A DNA stretch of 49,778 bases from CBDHHC01 sp050633205 (GCA_050633205.1 JBOEGA010000070.1:1-49778), one strand, 5' to 3'; positions 23,934-32,880 are shown, numbered from the stretch's first letter. Notes: generated from the letters alone by a model not told the origin. A program made the numbers and translations.

Positions 23934-25520
23934 ATGAACAGAATATCCTTAGGGAATAGATTAAAGAAACGTCGAAAAGAGCTTGGTTTTACACAAAAAG
24001 AAGTGGCGGAGAAATCTGGTATCTCTGTAAGCTATCTCAATCTGATCGAGAATAACCGCCGTGACATTAGTGGTAAGATTCTGAAAAATATTGCCAGTTC
24101 ACTTGAATTAAATGTTAGCCAGTTAACCGGAGTGGCAGATGAAAGATTATTACAGGAATTGCTTGATATAGCTAATGACCCGTTAATGGGACGGCTTGAT
24201 CTGGAAACCAGCGCACCTCAGGAGATAGTTGGCAGTTTCCCCGGCTGGGGTAAGGGTATTGCCCATATTTATAATTCCTACCGTGAAGTGAGAGACAAAC
24301 TCAATGATCTTTCTGATATTCTTCCCGGAGATATGCTCCCGGAAGAATCTACACATCGTATGTTGTCTCTTATTACGTCGATCAGGTCGTTCTCTGAAAT
24401 TCTGGCTGAAGAAGAAATTGGCGAGATGGACAGAGAGCGTTTTTCCAGAAAGATAGCTGGAGAAAGTCGTCAACTGGGGGAAATAACCAAGTCTTTGATG
24501 GATTTACTGGATGTATCCGGGACAGAAACCCCGCAACCATTCCCAATGGGCGAAGTTGAAGACTTTCTTATTGATAAACAGAATTACTTCCCTGAATTGG
24601 AAGAGGGGGCCGATATTCTGAGAAAGAAACTCTCAAAAGGTGGGATGCCTCTGGAAAATACGATAGTTGACTATCTTAATGAAACTATGGGGATTTCACT
24701 TTCCTATTCAAAAAATCTGTCACTTCGGGAGGCAGGAAATGCTGGGCGGTATCAGTATAATAGTAATACAAAACACCTTGTTTTAAATGAGAAACTGCCA
24801 AAAAGAACGATTCTGTTCCAGCTAACCAAATTTATTGTAGAGTTCTCATTAAAAGAAGGGCTGAATCAGATAGCCGGTAATCCTCGCTTCACCAGTACCG
24901 AGTCCAGACGTTTGGCTTTTCAGGCTATGGCACGCTATGCAGCGGGTGCATTACTCTTCCCATATGACGAGTTTCTGGAAGAAGCACAGAACTGCCGTTA
25001 CGATATTCAGCTTTTGGGGCAGCATTTCAGCGGTAGCTATGAACAGGTATGCCATCGTCTGGTCACTTTGCGTAAGCCCGGCGCGGAAGGAATACCCTTT
25101 GCATTTCTCAGAACAGATGTCGCTGGTAACCTGTCAAAACGGTTCAACCTGCCGAATTTGCGTTTCCCCCGTTATGGTTCAGCCTGTCCTCTCTGGATAT
25201 CCTACCGTACATTCATGACGCCAAATTCAGTAAGGACACAGCTTGCTAGAATGCCGGATCAGCAGATGTTCCTGTTTATTTCCCGTACAGTCAGTAAAAG
25301 TACAGACACATACGGAACACCGGAGCAGATATATAGTGTCCTCCTTGCCTGCGATGTCGCTCATCTCGATGATATCATTTACGGTGACGGATATGACACG
25401 GCAAAAGAAACATTAATCACTGATGCGGGGATAAATTGTAAACTTTGCCCAAGAACAAATTGCAGCCATCGGGCTCATGCATTAATACATCCATTAACCA
25501 GAAATCAGGAACAAGATTAG
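23934..25520 (+). CDS. ScfR-type XRE regulator with an inserted HisKA-like hairpin
   Basis: This 528-residue regulator belongs to the short-chain fatty-acyl-CoA regulator group (RamB, PccR). Residues 5-60 form an XRE helix-turn-helix (LGFTQKEVAEKSGISVSYLNLIENNRR). Residues about 205-380 resemble the IrrE/M78-like part without its HExxH zinc site. About 380-515 is the DUF2083-type effector region (GIPFAFLRTDVAGNLSKRF). Four Cys (417, 502, 505, 510; ACP and CKLCPRTNC) may bind a metal. Unlike the second ScfR here, it has about 70 extra residues (132-200) that resemble a HisKA hairpin and share TSIRSFSEIL with the nearby kinase; H141 aligns with the kinase phosphoacceptor. It probably controls the divergent transporter - acs operon. 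Confidence 0.88.
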   Translation: MNRISLGNRLKKRRKELGFTQKEVAEKSGISVSYLNLIENNRRDISGKILKNIASSLELNVSQLTGVADERLLQELLDIANDPLMGRLDLETSAPQEIVGSFPGWGKGIAHIYNSYREVRDKLNDLSDILPGDMLPEESTHRMLSLITSIRSFSEILAEEEIGEMDRERFSRKIAGESRQLGEITKSLMDLLDVSGTETPQPFPMGEVEDFLIDKQNYFPELEEGADILRKKLSKGGMPLENTIVDYLNETMGISLSYSKNLSLREAGNAGRYQYNSNTKHLVLNEKLPKRTILFQLTKFIVEFSLKEGLNQIAGNPRFTSTESRRLAFQAMARYAAGALLFPYDEFLEEAQNCRYDIQLLGQHFSGSYEQVCHRLVTLRKPGAEGIPFAFLRTDVAGNLSKRFNLPNLRFPRYGSACPLWISYRTFMTPNSVRTQLARMPDQQMFLFISRTVSKSTDTYGTPEQIYSVLLACDVAHLDDIIYGDGYDTAKETLITDAGINCKLCPRTNCSHRAHALIHPLTRNQEQD

Positions 25521-25617
25521 ATATAGACTTTAATCGCATTGGATGTGCATAAATACTATGTTTATGTAGTAAAAAACTGGATTTTCCTTAAGTTGCTCCA
25601 ACAAATAGGACACTAGT

Positions 25618-25992
25618 ATGAGCAATCTCGTACTTATAGCCGAAAACGAGACGAATATTATTGAAAGCCTGTCATTCCTTTTGAAGAGGGCAGGCTATGA
25701 AGTCGCTGTAGCCCTGAATGGAGCAGAGGTTTTGGAAAAGATACATGAGCTCAGGCCCAAAGTGGTTATCCTGGATGTAATGATGCCCGAATATAATGGC
25801 TTTGAGGTATTGGAAAAATTAAACTCAGACCCGATTTTCCAGACAACAAAATTTCTTATGCTCACTGCAAAAGGGCAGGAAGCGGATAAAAACAAGGCCA
25901 TGGAGTTGGGAGCAGACAGATATATAACCAAACCATTCTCGAATAAGGAAGTAATTGATTGTGTAGAGGAACTGCAAAGGGAACTGGCTTAA
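25618..25992 (+). CDS. Receiver-only (CheY-like) response regulator
   Basis: This 124-residue protein is a single receiver domain with no output domain. The phosphoacceptor is D53 (VVILDVMMPE); T83 in MLTAKG and K105 in ITKPFS complete the switch residues. The acidic pair at the start of the fold is E9-N10 instead of two Asp, which may alter magnesium binding. It is followed 1 bp later by a small membrane protein gene and then by the symporter-kinase gene, so it is almost certainly the kinase's partner. With no DNA-binding domain it must act by protein contact; the HisKA-like insert of the upstream ScfR protein is an attractive target. AGGA precedes the ATG. Confidence 0.93.
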   Translation: MSNLVLIAENETNIIESLSFLLKRAGYEVAVALNGAEVLEKIHELRPKVVILDVMMPEYNGFEVLEKLNSDPIFQTTKFLMLTAKGQEADKNKAMELGADRYITKPFSNKEVIDCVEELQRELA

Positions 25993-25993
25993 C

Positions 25994-26263
25994 GTGAATG
26001 ACAACAACAAGCTCGAAGAGCTCTCCTTCCTTCTGCCTGTTCTGGGAATAATTCTGTTCTCACCTATGCTCCTGATGATCTTTGATAACCACATCACTAT
26101 CTTTGGAATACCGTTTCTTCATATTTACCTCTTCACCTGCTGGCTGGCCCTGATATATGTCAGTTATCGCTTGACGCGCCTCCTGCCCGTTACAACAAAT
26201 CCTGTAGACCAGCCTCGTGAAACTGAAGAAGCAGTCTTCAAAGATATAGATATGAATGCTTGA
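25994..26263 (+). CDS. Two-helix membrane protein, likely partner of the symporter-kinase
   Basis: This is an 89-residue protein starting at GTG 25994 behind AAAGGGAAC. It has two hydrophobic segments (about 10-30 and 36-58) joined by FDNHITIFGIPFLHIY, then a hydrophilic tail. The pattern, with GIPF before the second helix, resembles the small DUF3311-type subunits encoded next to sodium:solute symporters. It lies 1 bp after the receiver gene and 3 bp before the symporter-kinase gene. I infer that it assembles with the symporter-like sensor domain and stabilises or tunes it. Assignment to a named family is by eye only. Confidence 0.75.
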   Translation: MNDNNKLEELSFLLPVLGIILFSPMLLMIFDNHITIFGIPFLHIYLFTCWLALIYVSYRLTRLLPVTTNPVDQPRETEEAVFKDIDMNA

Positions 26264-26266
26264 TCG

Positions 26267-28975
26267 ATGTTTGGTGTTACTTCTGCAATCATAGCTTCAA
26301 TCACTTTCCTGACATTATTATTCGTAATAGCCTATGTCAGCAACCTGAAGCAGTCGCATCGGGTGCGCGAACTCATTAACACCCCGGTCGTATACACTCT
26401 TTCCCTGACAGTATATTGTACATCATGGACCTTCTACGGTGCCGTAGGAACCGCAGCCGTTAATGGCCTGGAATTCGCAACTATATATCTGGGGCCTACA
26501 TTGGTATTCCTTGGTTGGTGGTTTATTCTGCGGAAGCTTGTTCGCATCAGTAAAACTCACAGGCTGACTTCCATTGCCGACTTCATATCATCCAGATATG
26601 GAAAAAGTACCAGCCTGTCAGTCCTCGTTACATTAATGGCTGTAATTGGTACAACTCCTTACATAGCATTGCAGTTGAAGGCGATATCTACAAGCTTTCA
26701 GGTTGTCAGTGAGGCTTCTCAGGGGTTCCCGGATTACCTTTCAGGCCATACTATAATTTCAGATACCGGCTTCTGGGTTGCACTGGTAATGGCAGCTTTT
26801 ATTGTCCTCTTCGGTACCAGAAACATAGGCGCAGATGAGCATCATGCTGGCGTTGTTGCAGCTATCGCATTTGAATCGCTGGTGAAACTGTTCGCCCTTC
26901 TGGCTGTGGGCATCTTTGTAGTAACAACAATTCTCTGGGGCAATTATGACCATTTGGTTCAGAATGAAGCCAGCGCAGAAATATTAAAAAAGTTCACTTT
27001 CAAAGAAGAAAGTGGTGCCAGATGGATTACCATGCTGATACTATCGGCAGCAGCAATTATATGTCTGCCACGTCAGTTTCAGGTAACTGTGGTTGAAATT
27101 AATGACGAACGTAATTTGAGAACAGCATCCTGGCTCTTCCCGCTATACCTGTTTCTGATAAGCATATTCATTATGCCTATTGCTTATGCAGGTCTGCTTA
27201 TAATGCCTGCTGGGTCTAACCCAGATGTTTTTGTGTTGACTGTCCCTCTGAAGGCTGGCGCACATGAATTGGCATTACTGGCTTTTATCGGCGGCTTTTC
27301 CTCTGCAACATCCATGATGATTGTAGCGAGTATTGCTCTGTCAATCATGTTGTCTAACCATATCATCATGCCGGTTCTCTTTCGAATTTCAGCGCTACGC
27401 CTGGAGAGCCGGAAAGATCTGTCTCAGTGGCTTTTGACAACCCGCAGATTTAGTATTCTCTTCATTCTTCTGCTGGGCTACATCTATTATCGGTATAGTG
27501 CGAAATCTAATGCATTGGCTTCTATCGGACTGGTTTCTTTTGCGGCAGTTGCTCAGTTCCTTCCTACGATTATTGGCAGTTTATACTGGAAAAACGGAAC
27601 CAAACAGGGAGCGGTTGCCGGGTTAAGTCTGGGCTTTCTCGTATGGGCGTTTACACTATTGCTGCCAATTTTTGAAAGGTCCGGTTATTCTCTCGGCCTC
27701 CTGCAACATGGATTGTTTGGTATATCCTGGCTTCGCCCGGAAGCTTTATTTGGCCTGAATGACTGGGACCCGCTCGTGCACTCTCTGTTCTGGAGTTATT
27801 CAGCTAACATTGGAGCTTATATTATTGTATCTCTGTGCTTTAATGCTAAACCACTTGAACGCTTGCAAAGTGCTCTTTTTGTTGACGCCTTTAGGCACTC
27901 TCAGGTTAGGGAAGCGAGATACTTTAAGCGCTCGGCCGCAGTAGAAGATCTGCTTGACCTTACAACCCGAATACTCGGAGCAGCAAAAGCTGAAGATCTC
28001 TTTAGGCAATTTGCGGAAACTCAGGGAGAAAAAGGGTTGCCCGAACCATCTCCTGAATTAATCGCATATGTAGAGCGTCATCTTGCGAGTAGTATTGGTG
28101 CTGCCTCGGCAAGGGTAATGGTGTCGAGAGTTTCAATCGGTGAAACAATAAGTCTGGAAGAGGTTATTGAAATACTGGATGAAACTCAGCAGGTAATCGA
28201 ATATAGCCAGCAGCTTGAGCAGAAGTCCAATGAACTCGAAGAGGTAGCAAGTCAGCTGAGAGAAGCAAACACTCAACTTAAGCATATGGATAAGCTGAAG
28301 GATGATTTTCTGACAAGGGTAAGTCACGAGTTGAGAACCCCGATGACATCTATTCGCTCATTCTCTGAAATACTTCTTCAGGAAAAGGAAATAGAAACTG
28401 ATCAGCAGGATCGTTTCCTGAATATTATTGTATCCGAAAGCCAGCGTCTTACCCGCCTGTTAGATGAAATACTGGATATAAGCCAGTTGGAAGAGGGGCA
28501 TGGTGCCTGGAAAGACAGCCATATTAACCCGCATCGTATTCTTAAGGAAGCAATTGCATCTTCATTTGGAAGTGCCCATGCAAAAGGTGTCGATATAATA
28601 GATGACACTTCAGTAAAGGCATTTTCAACCATTGGTGATTCTGACCGCCTGATGCAGGTTTTCATAAATCTGATATCGAATGCCATAAAATTTAACAATA
28701 ATGAAAATGCATATGTCAGGATTTCCAGCGAAACTGATAAGGAAACATTTACTGCAACTGTGACCGATAACGGTCCGGGTATTGCGAGTGAAGACCATGA
28801 GCTTATTTTCTCTAAATTCGAGAGAAAGTGGGAAAATGCAGATGGTAGCGGTTTGGGATTGGCTATCTCCAGGCAAATTATAGAGAGAATGGGCGGGAAA
28901 ATACAGGTGCAGTCAAAGCTGGGAGAAGGGGCAAGCTTCCGGATCACATTATTCAGGGCAGGGGATAATGCCTGA
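26267..28975 (+). CDS. Symporter-domain sensor histidine kinase (CrbS/CbrA type)
   Basis: This 902-residue sensor fuses a sodium:solute symporter (SLC5) domain of about 13 helices (1-530; VYTLSLTVYCTSWTFYGAVG, SIADFISSRYGKS, TTPYIALQLKAIS) to a STAC-like linker (about 534-660), a coiled coil (about 650-680), a HisKA hairpin and an HATPase. The phosphoacceptor is H687 in SHELRTP. The ATP-binding boxes are INLISNAIKF, DNGPGI and GSGLGLAIS. Unlike CrbS it has no PAS and no C-terminal receiver; the separate receiver gene upstream fills that place. CrbS-type kinases control acs during acetate use in gammaproteobacteria. Proximity to acs supports an acetate-sensing role here, but the ligand is not proven. 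Confidence 0.93.
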   Translation: MFGVTSAIIASITFLTLLFVIAYVSNLKQSHRVRELINTPVVYTLSLTVYCTSWTFYGAVGTAAVNGLEFATIYLGPTLVFLGWWFILRKLVRISKTHRLTSIADFISSRYGKSTSLSVLVTLMAVIGTTPYIALQLKAISTSFQVVSEASQGFPDYLSGHTIISDTGFWVALVMAAFIVLFGTRNIGADEHHAGVVAAIAFESLVKLFALLAVGIFVVTTILWGNYDHLVQNEASAEILKKFTFKEESGARWITMLILSAAAIICLPRQFQVTVVEINDERNLRTASWLFPLYLFLISIFIMPIAYAGLLIMPAGSNPDVFVLTVPLKAGAHELALLAFIGGFSSATSMMIVASIALSIMLSNHIIMPVLFRISALRLESRKDLSQWLLTTRRFSILFILLLGYIYYRYSAKSNALASIGLVSFAAVAQFLPTIIGSLYWKNGTKQGAVAGLSLGFLVWAFTLLLPIFERSGYSLGLLQHGLFGISWLRPEALFGLNDWDPLVHSLFWSYSANIGAYIIVSLCFNAKPLERLQSALFVDAFRHSQVREARYFKRSAAVEDLLDLTTRILGAAKAEDLFRQFAETQGEKGLPEPSPELIAYVERHLASSIGAASARVMVSRVSIGETISLEEVIEILDETQQVIEYSQQLEQKSNELEEVASQLREANTQLKHMDKLKDDFLTRVSHELRTPMTSIRSFSEILLQEKEIETDQQDRFLNIIVSESQRLTRLLDEILDISQLEEGHGAWKDSHINPHRILKEAIASSFGSAHAKGVDIIDDTSVKAFSTIGDSDRLMQVFINLISNAIKFNNNENAYVRISSETDKETFTATVTDNGPGIASEDHELIFSKFERKWENADGSGLGLAISRQIIERMGGKIQVQSKLGEGASFRITLFRAGDNA

Positions 28976-28983
28976 AAATTTAT

Positions 28984-29002
28984 AAATGAAACATTTTCAT
29001 TT
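28984..29002 (+). terminator. AT-rich inverted repeat after the kinase gene
   Basis: A perfect 8-bp dyad, AAATGAAA-CAT-TTTCATTT, begins 9 nt after the kinase stop codon and runs into ATTTCATTG. It is in the right place for a terminator, but the stem is almost all AT and would be weak. It could instead be a protein site or chance. Confidence 0.3.
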
Positions 29003-29197
29003 ATTTCATTGAAGATAGCGTGAAGTAAGAGTATATTGGACTAACTGATAATACTATTTTGCCACATTGACCTGACATCTGCTTTTATGTCCTCGGGTCA
29101 TAACCATATGAGCCAGCATATAGTTTCCAGGCATCTATCTCACACATTTGTAACCACTTGTAGCAGATAGGATATTGATTAGGAGCTGATTGGGAAC

Positions 29198-29911
29198 ATG
29201 ATCAAATTTTGGAATTTTAGTCGAAAAAAAGCAGAACGCATAAATTCTGTATTTCTGGGCCCTCCTGGATCAGGGAAAGGAACTCAGGCTAAAATTATCC
29301 AGGAAGAATTTGGATATATTCAACTCTCAACCGGGGATATGTTGAGAGATGCAGTTGCTGCTCGCTCTGAAGTTGGCCGACAGGCTAAAGCTGTTATGGA
29401 AAGAGGTGAGTTGGTCCCCGATGAACTGGTTATCAGAATAATATCAGAGCGTATTGATGAATCTGATTGTAATAGAGGGTTTATCCTTGATGGTTTCCCA
29501 AGAACTGTAACACAGGCCGAAGCACTTGATTCTCTACTTGATGCAAAAGGGCTTAAGCTTGATGTGGTTATTGAAATGCAGGCTGAAGACCAGCCTCTGA
29601 TTGAAAGAGTCGTAGGCCGGTTTACATGTACAGCATGTGGGGAGGGATATCATTCTTCTTATAAGAAGCCTGCTCAGGAAAACAAGTGCGATAAATGCGG
29701 GCAGGAAAATCAGTTTAAAAAACGTGCAGATGATACAGAAGAAACAGTGAGAGATCGTCTGAAAAACTATTATGAGCAAACAGTCCCATTGACCGGATAC
29801 TATGGTGGAAAAGGGAAGCTCAAGCGGGTTGACGCCTCAGCTTCCATTGATGTAGTTGCAGCAAAAATTAAAGACATCATGCAGAATGTACTGACAATTA
29901 AAGCTGCATAA
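29198..29911 (+). CDS. adk: Adenylate kinase with a zinc-type LID
   Basis: This enzyme interconverts AMP + ATP and 2 ADP. The P-loop is GPPGSGKGT (21-29), with STGDMLR for AMP binding and LDGFPRT. The LID domain has four Cys (144, 147, 164, 167; CTAC and CDKC) for a structural zinc. The N-terminus has about 15 extra residues (MIKFWNFSRKKAERIN) before the first strand; AGGAG lies 12 nt before this ATG and no better internal start is seen. Adk is usually in the ribosomal-protein cluster next to secY. Here it lies in the acetate region, where it could recycle the AMP made by Acs. Whether another adk exists elsewhere cannot be seen. Confidence 0.93.
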   Translation: MIKFWNFSRKKAERINSVFLGPPGSGKGTQAKIIQEEFGYIQLSTGDMLRDAVAARSEVGRQAKAVMERGELVPDELVIRIISERIDESDCNRGFILDGFPRTVTQAEALDSLLDAKGLKLDVVIEMQAEDQPLIERVVGRFTCTACGEGYHSSYKKPAQENKCDKCGQENQFKKRADDTEETVRDRLKNYYEQTVPLTGYYGGKGKLKRVDASASIDVVAAKIKDIMQNVLTIKAA

Positions 29912-29913
29912 AA

Positions 29914-30396
29914 TCATATATCCAGTTTCTGTGAAGCAAGGGCTATTCCGTCTTCATCACAATAAACCCACATACCTGGCTCAAACTTCGCTCCACCGAA
30001 ACTGACAAGCAGGTCAACACCACCTGTACCATTTTTTGAAGCTTTAGCAGGGTTGCTACCTAGTGCTTTAATACCAAGGTCAATTGTTCTCAACACGCTT
30101 ACATCTCTGACAGCACCATTTATGATACAACCAGCCCAGCCGTTATCAACTCCAAGGGCCGCATTCATGTCGCCCAGTAGAGCAACATCCAGAGAACCAG
30201 CTCCGTCAACGACAAGAACGGCTCCTTCACCTGGAGACATCAGTAGTGATTTAAACAGGGCATTATCATTTTCGCACCTCAATGTTCTGACGGGCCCAAA
30301 AAAGCGTTTAGTACGGCCATAGTTACGAAATTGGGTTGAACATCCCTGCAATAGAGAGGGAAATTCATCAAAAAGGTCAGCAGTAGTAAAGCTCAT
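29914..30396 (-). CDS. rraA: RraA-family protein (RNase E regulator / HMG aldolase type)
   Basis: This 160-residue protein matches RraA in length and motifs: TTADLFDEFP at the N-terminus, FRNYGRTKRFFGPVRTLRC, VLVVDGAGSLDVALLGD, NGWAGCIINGAVRDV and MWVYCDEDGIALA near the end. In E. coli RraA binds RNase E and slows RNA decay. The same fold also serves as 4-hydroxy-4-methyl-2-oxoglutarate/oxaloacetate aldolase, and the catalytic-type GAVRD motif is present, so an aldolase or decarboxylase role beside the glyoxylate-shunt genes is possible. It is convergent with adk, 2 bp apart, and lies downstream of glcB on the same strand behind a terminator hairpin. Confidence 0.9.
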   Translation of the reverse strand: MSFTTADLFDEFPSLLQGCSTQFRNYGRTKRFFGPVRTLRCENDNALFKSLLMSPGEGAVLVVDGAGSLDVALLGDMNAALGVDNGWAGCIINGAVRDVSVLRTIDLGIKALGSNPAKASKNGTGGVDLLVSFGGAKFEPGMWVYCDEDGIALASQKLDI

Positions 30397-30464
30397 ATTT
30401 CGTGATACCTGTAAGTTTGATCTATTTGTACGCTGGCAAATTAATTCCAGCCGAAAAAGTTTGT

Positions 30465-30491
30465 GTCAGGACCGGCTAATCTGGTCCTGAC
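30465..30491 (-). terminator. Terminator of the malate synthase gene
   Basis: A perfect 9-bp stem (GTCAGGACC at 30465-30473, GGTCCTGAC at 30483-30491) has a 9-nt loop. On the minus strand it is followed by ACAAACTTTTT. It lies 23 nt past the glcB stop codon and separates glcB from rraA. Confidence 0.65.
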
Positions 30492-30514
30492 CTTAGCATT
30501 CAGAGTTTTCAAAA

Positions 30515-32689
30515 CTATTTAGCGGAAGTCTTTTTTTCCAGTCTTTTTGCATGAAGGATAGGCTCTGTATAGCCTGAAGGTTGTTTAGTGCCTTCAAATA
30601 CTAGTGCACATGCAGCTTCAAACGCAATGCCATTAAAGTCTGGTCCCATTGGTTCATAATCCGGATCTGCACGATTCTGCCGATCCACAACGGCTGCCAT
30701 ACGGTGCATTGTCTCTATTACATGCTCTTTCGTTACAACGCCATGGTGAAGCCAGTTTGCCAGATGTTGACTGGAAATACGAAGTGTTGCGCGATCCTCC
30801 ATAAGCCCTGTGTCATTGATATCAGGAACTTTAGAGCAGCCCACTCCCTGATTGATCCAGCGAACAACATAACCAAGTATTCCCTGGGCATTATTGTCCA
30901 GTTCCTCCCTGATATCTTCTGGAGACCATTTAAAACTACTGGAAAGAGGTACTGTCAGAAGATCTTTAAGAGAGGCTTTCTCACGGTCTTTGATACGTTC
31001 CTGTACTGAAAAAACATCAATTCGGTGATAGTGGGAAGCATGTAGTACTGCAGCGGTTGGTGACGGTACCCATGCAGTATTTGCTCCTGCTTTCGGGTGT
31101 CCTGCCTTTTGCTCCAGCATATCGGCCATCAGGTCAGGCATAGCCCACATACCCTTGCCAATCTGCGCCTTTCCTGGGAAACCACATTTCAGGCCAACTT
31201 CCACATTGCGATTTTCATAAGCCTGTATCCACTCTGAGCTTTTCATCGCTCCCTTGCGGATCATAACACCAGCCTCCATAGAGGTGTGCATTTCATCGCC
31301 AGTGCGATCAAGGAATCCTGTATTAATAAAGAATACACGAGATTTAGCAGCACGAATGCATTCCATCAGGTTGACAGAGGTACGGCGCTCTTCATCCATA
31401 ATCCCCATTTTAAGAGTATTTTCAGCAAGTCCTAGCGCAACTTCCACCTGGCCAAACAGTTCACTGGAAAAAGCGACTTCTTCAGGTCCATGCATTTTAG
31501 GCTTAACAATATAGATAGAGCCTGTTCTGGAGTTTCTTATGCCTTTATCTGTGGTTTCTGATTTTTTCAGGTCATGTAAGGCAATGAGCGAGGTAATCAT
31601 ACAATCAAGAATACCTTCAGGAATTTCCTGCCCTTCAGCATTAAGTACTGCAGGAGTAGTCATCAGGTGTCCAACATTACGCACAAGCATCAGGCTGCGT
31701 CCGTGAAGTCTGACTACGTGACCATCAGGAGACGTGTATTCCCTGTCAGCATTAATCGCACGCGTAACTGTTTTTCCATTCTTTTCAAAGCTGTCCTGAA
31801 GATCACCCTTCATTAAGCCAAGCCAGTTTCTGTAACCAAGAACTTTGTCTTCGGCATCAACAGCAGCAACACTGTCTTCAAGGTCCATAATGGTTGATAG
31901 TGCAGCTTCCAATTGGATGTCAGCAATATTCGCTGGATCATCTGCTCCAATTGGGTGATCGGAATTTATGATAAGTTCAATATGAAGGCCATTGTTACGC
32001 AGTAGAATAGAGCTTGGCGCTCCCGGTATGCCTTTATATCCAACAAATTGCTCAGGATCTTTCAGGCGAACAATATTGTCATCAATCAGTATATCCAGCC
32101 CATCGCCATCAACTGCGTAGCCAGTAACATTCTGGTGGCTCCCAAGAGCCAGTGGAGCGGCATCATCAAGAAAGTCCTTGGCCCAGCTTATTACCCGAGA
32201 ACCACGTTCAGGATCATAACTTGCTTTTGCAGAGGTTTCAAAAGGAATAGCATCTGTGCCGTAAAGTGCATCATAAAGGCTCCCCCATCTTGCATTTGCT
32301 GCATTCAGGGCATAACGCGCATTAAGTACAGGTACAACAAGTTGCGGCCCGGCTAAAGTCGCAATTTCTGCATCTACATTGCTGGTGTCGATTGAGAACG
32401 CCTCTCCTTCATCCTGAATATAGCCGATTTCTCTTAGAAATAATTCATAGCTTTCTATATCTCTGGGATGTTCTCTGTGCTCAATTTCCCATTTATTAAT
32501 CTGGCTCTGGAGATCTGTGCGTTTAGCTAATAATGTTTGGTTCTTGGGGGCAAGGTCACTAACGATATTAGCAAGGCCTTGCCAGAAGTCGGTAGAAGAA
32601 ATGCCCGTACCGGAAAGAGCATCATTTTCAATAAATTCATGCAGGCGAGTATCTATTTGTAGTCCAGAAACTGTTATACGTTCCGACAT
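30515..32689 (-). CDS. glcB: Malate synthase G
   Basis: This 724-residue enzyme condenses glyoxylate with acetyl-CoA to malate, the second step of the glyoxylate shunt. Its length and motifs are those of the G isoform (about 720), not the 530-residue A isoform: NARWGSLYDALYGTD near residue 133, SRTGSIYIVKPKMHGPEEVAFSSELF around 390-420, GIMDEERRTSVNL, and FINTGFLDRTGDEMHTSMEAG around 455-475. It is followed by a terminator. The isocitrate lyase gene lies upstream on the same strand but behind its own terminator, so the two are probably separate units. AGGTTAAATACC precedes the ATG. Confidence 0.96.
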   Translation of the reverse strand: MSERITVSGLQIDTRLHEFIENDALSGTGISSTDFWQGLANIVSDLAPKNQTLLAKRTDLQSQINKWEIEHREHPRDIESYELFLREIGYIQDEGEAFSIDTSNVDAEIATLAGPQLVVPVLNARYALNAANARWGSLYDALYGTDAIPFETSAKASYDPERGSRVISWAKDFLDDAAPLALGSHQNVTGYAVDGDGLDILIDDNIVRLKDPEQFVGYKGIPGAPSSILLRNNGLHIELIINSDHPIGADDPANIADIQLEAALSTIMDLEDSVAAVDAEDKVLGYRNWLGLMKGDLQDSFEKNGKTVTRAINADREYTSPDGHVVRLHGRSLMLVRNVGHLMTTPAVLNAEGQEIPEGILDCMITSLIALHDLKKSETTDKGIRNSRTGSIYIVKPKMHGPEEVAFSSELFGQVEVALGLAENTLKMGIMDEERRTSVNLMECIRAAKSRVFFINTGFLDRTGDEMHTSMEAGVMIRKGAMKSSEWIQAYENRNVEVGLKCGFPGKAQIGKGMWAMPDLMADMLEQKAGHPKAGANTAWVPSPTAAVLHASHYHRIDVFSVQERIKDREKASLKDLLTVPLSSSFKWSPEDIREELDNNAQGILGYVVRWINQGVGCSKVPDINDTGLMEDRATLRISSQHLANWLHHGVVTKEHVIETMHRMAAVVDRQNRADPDYEPMGPDFNGIAFEAACALVFEGTKQPSGYTEPILHAKRLEKKTSAK

Positions 32690-32880
32690 GGTATTTAACC
32701 TTTTTATATTTTAGATATCTGATTGGACGGCGCGGGGGAGGGGGAATCCGCCATTCTGCTTTTGAGGTCGTTTCGCAAAATTGATTATTCTCAATTTCAT
32801 TCCTCAAACTAATTTAGTGGAAGTATCAATAAGACCGTAACTCTGATTTATCAGGTCTGCAATAGAAGCAGTACTCTCAC

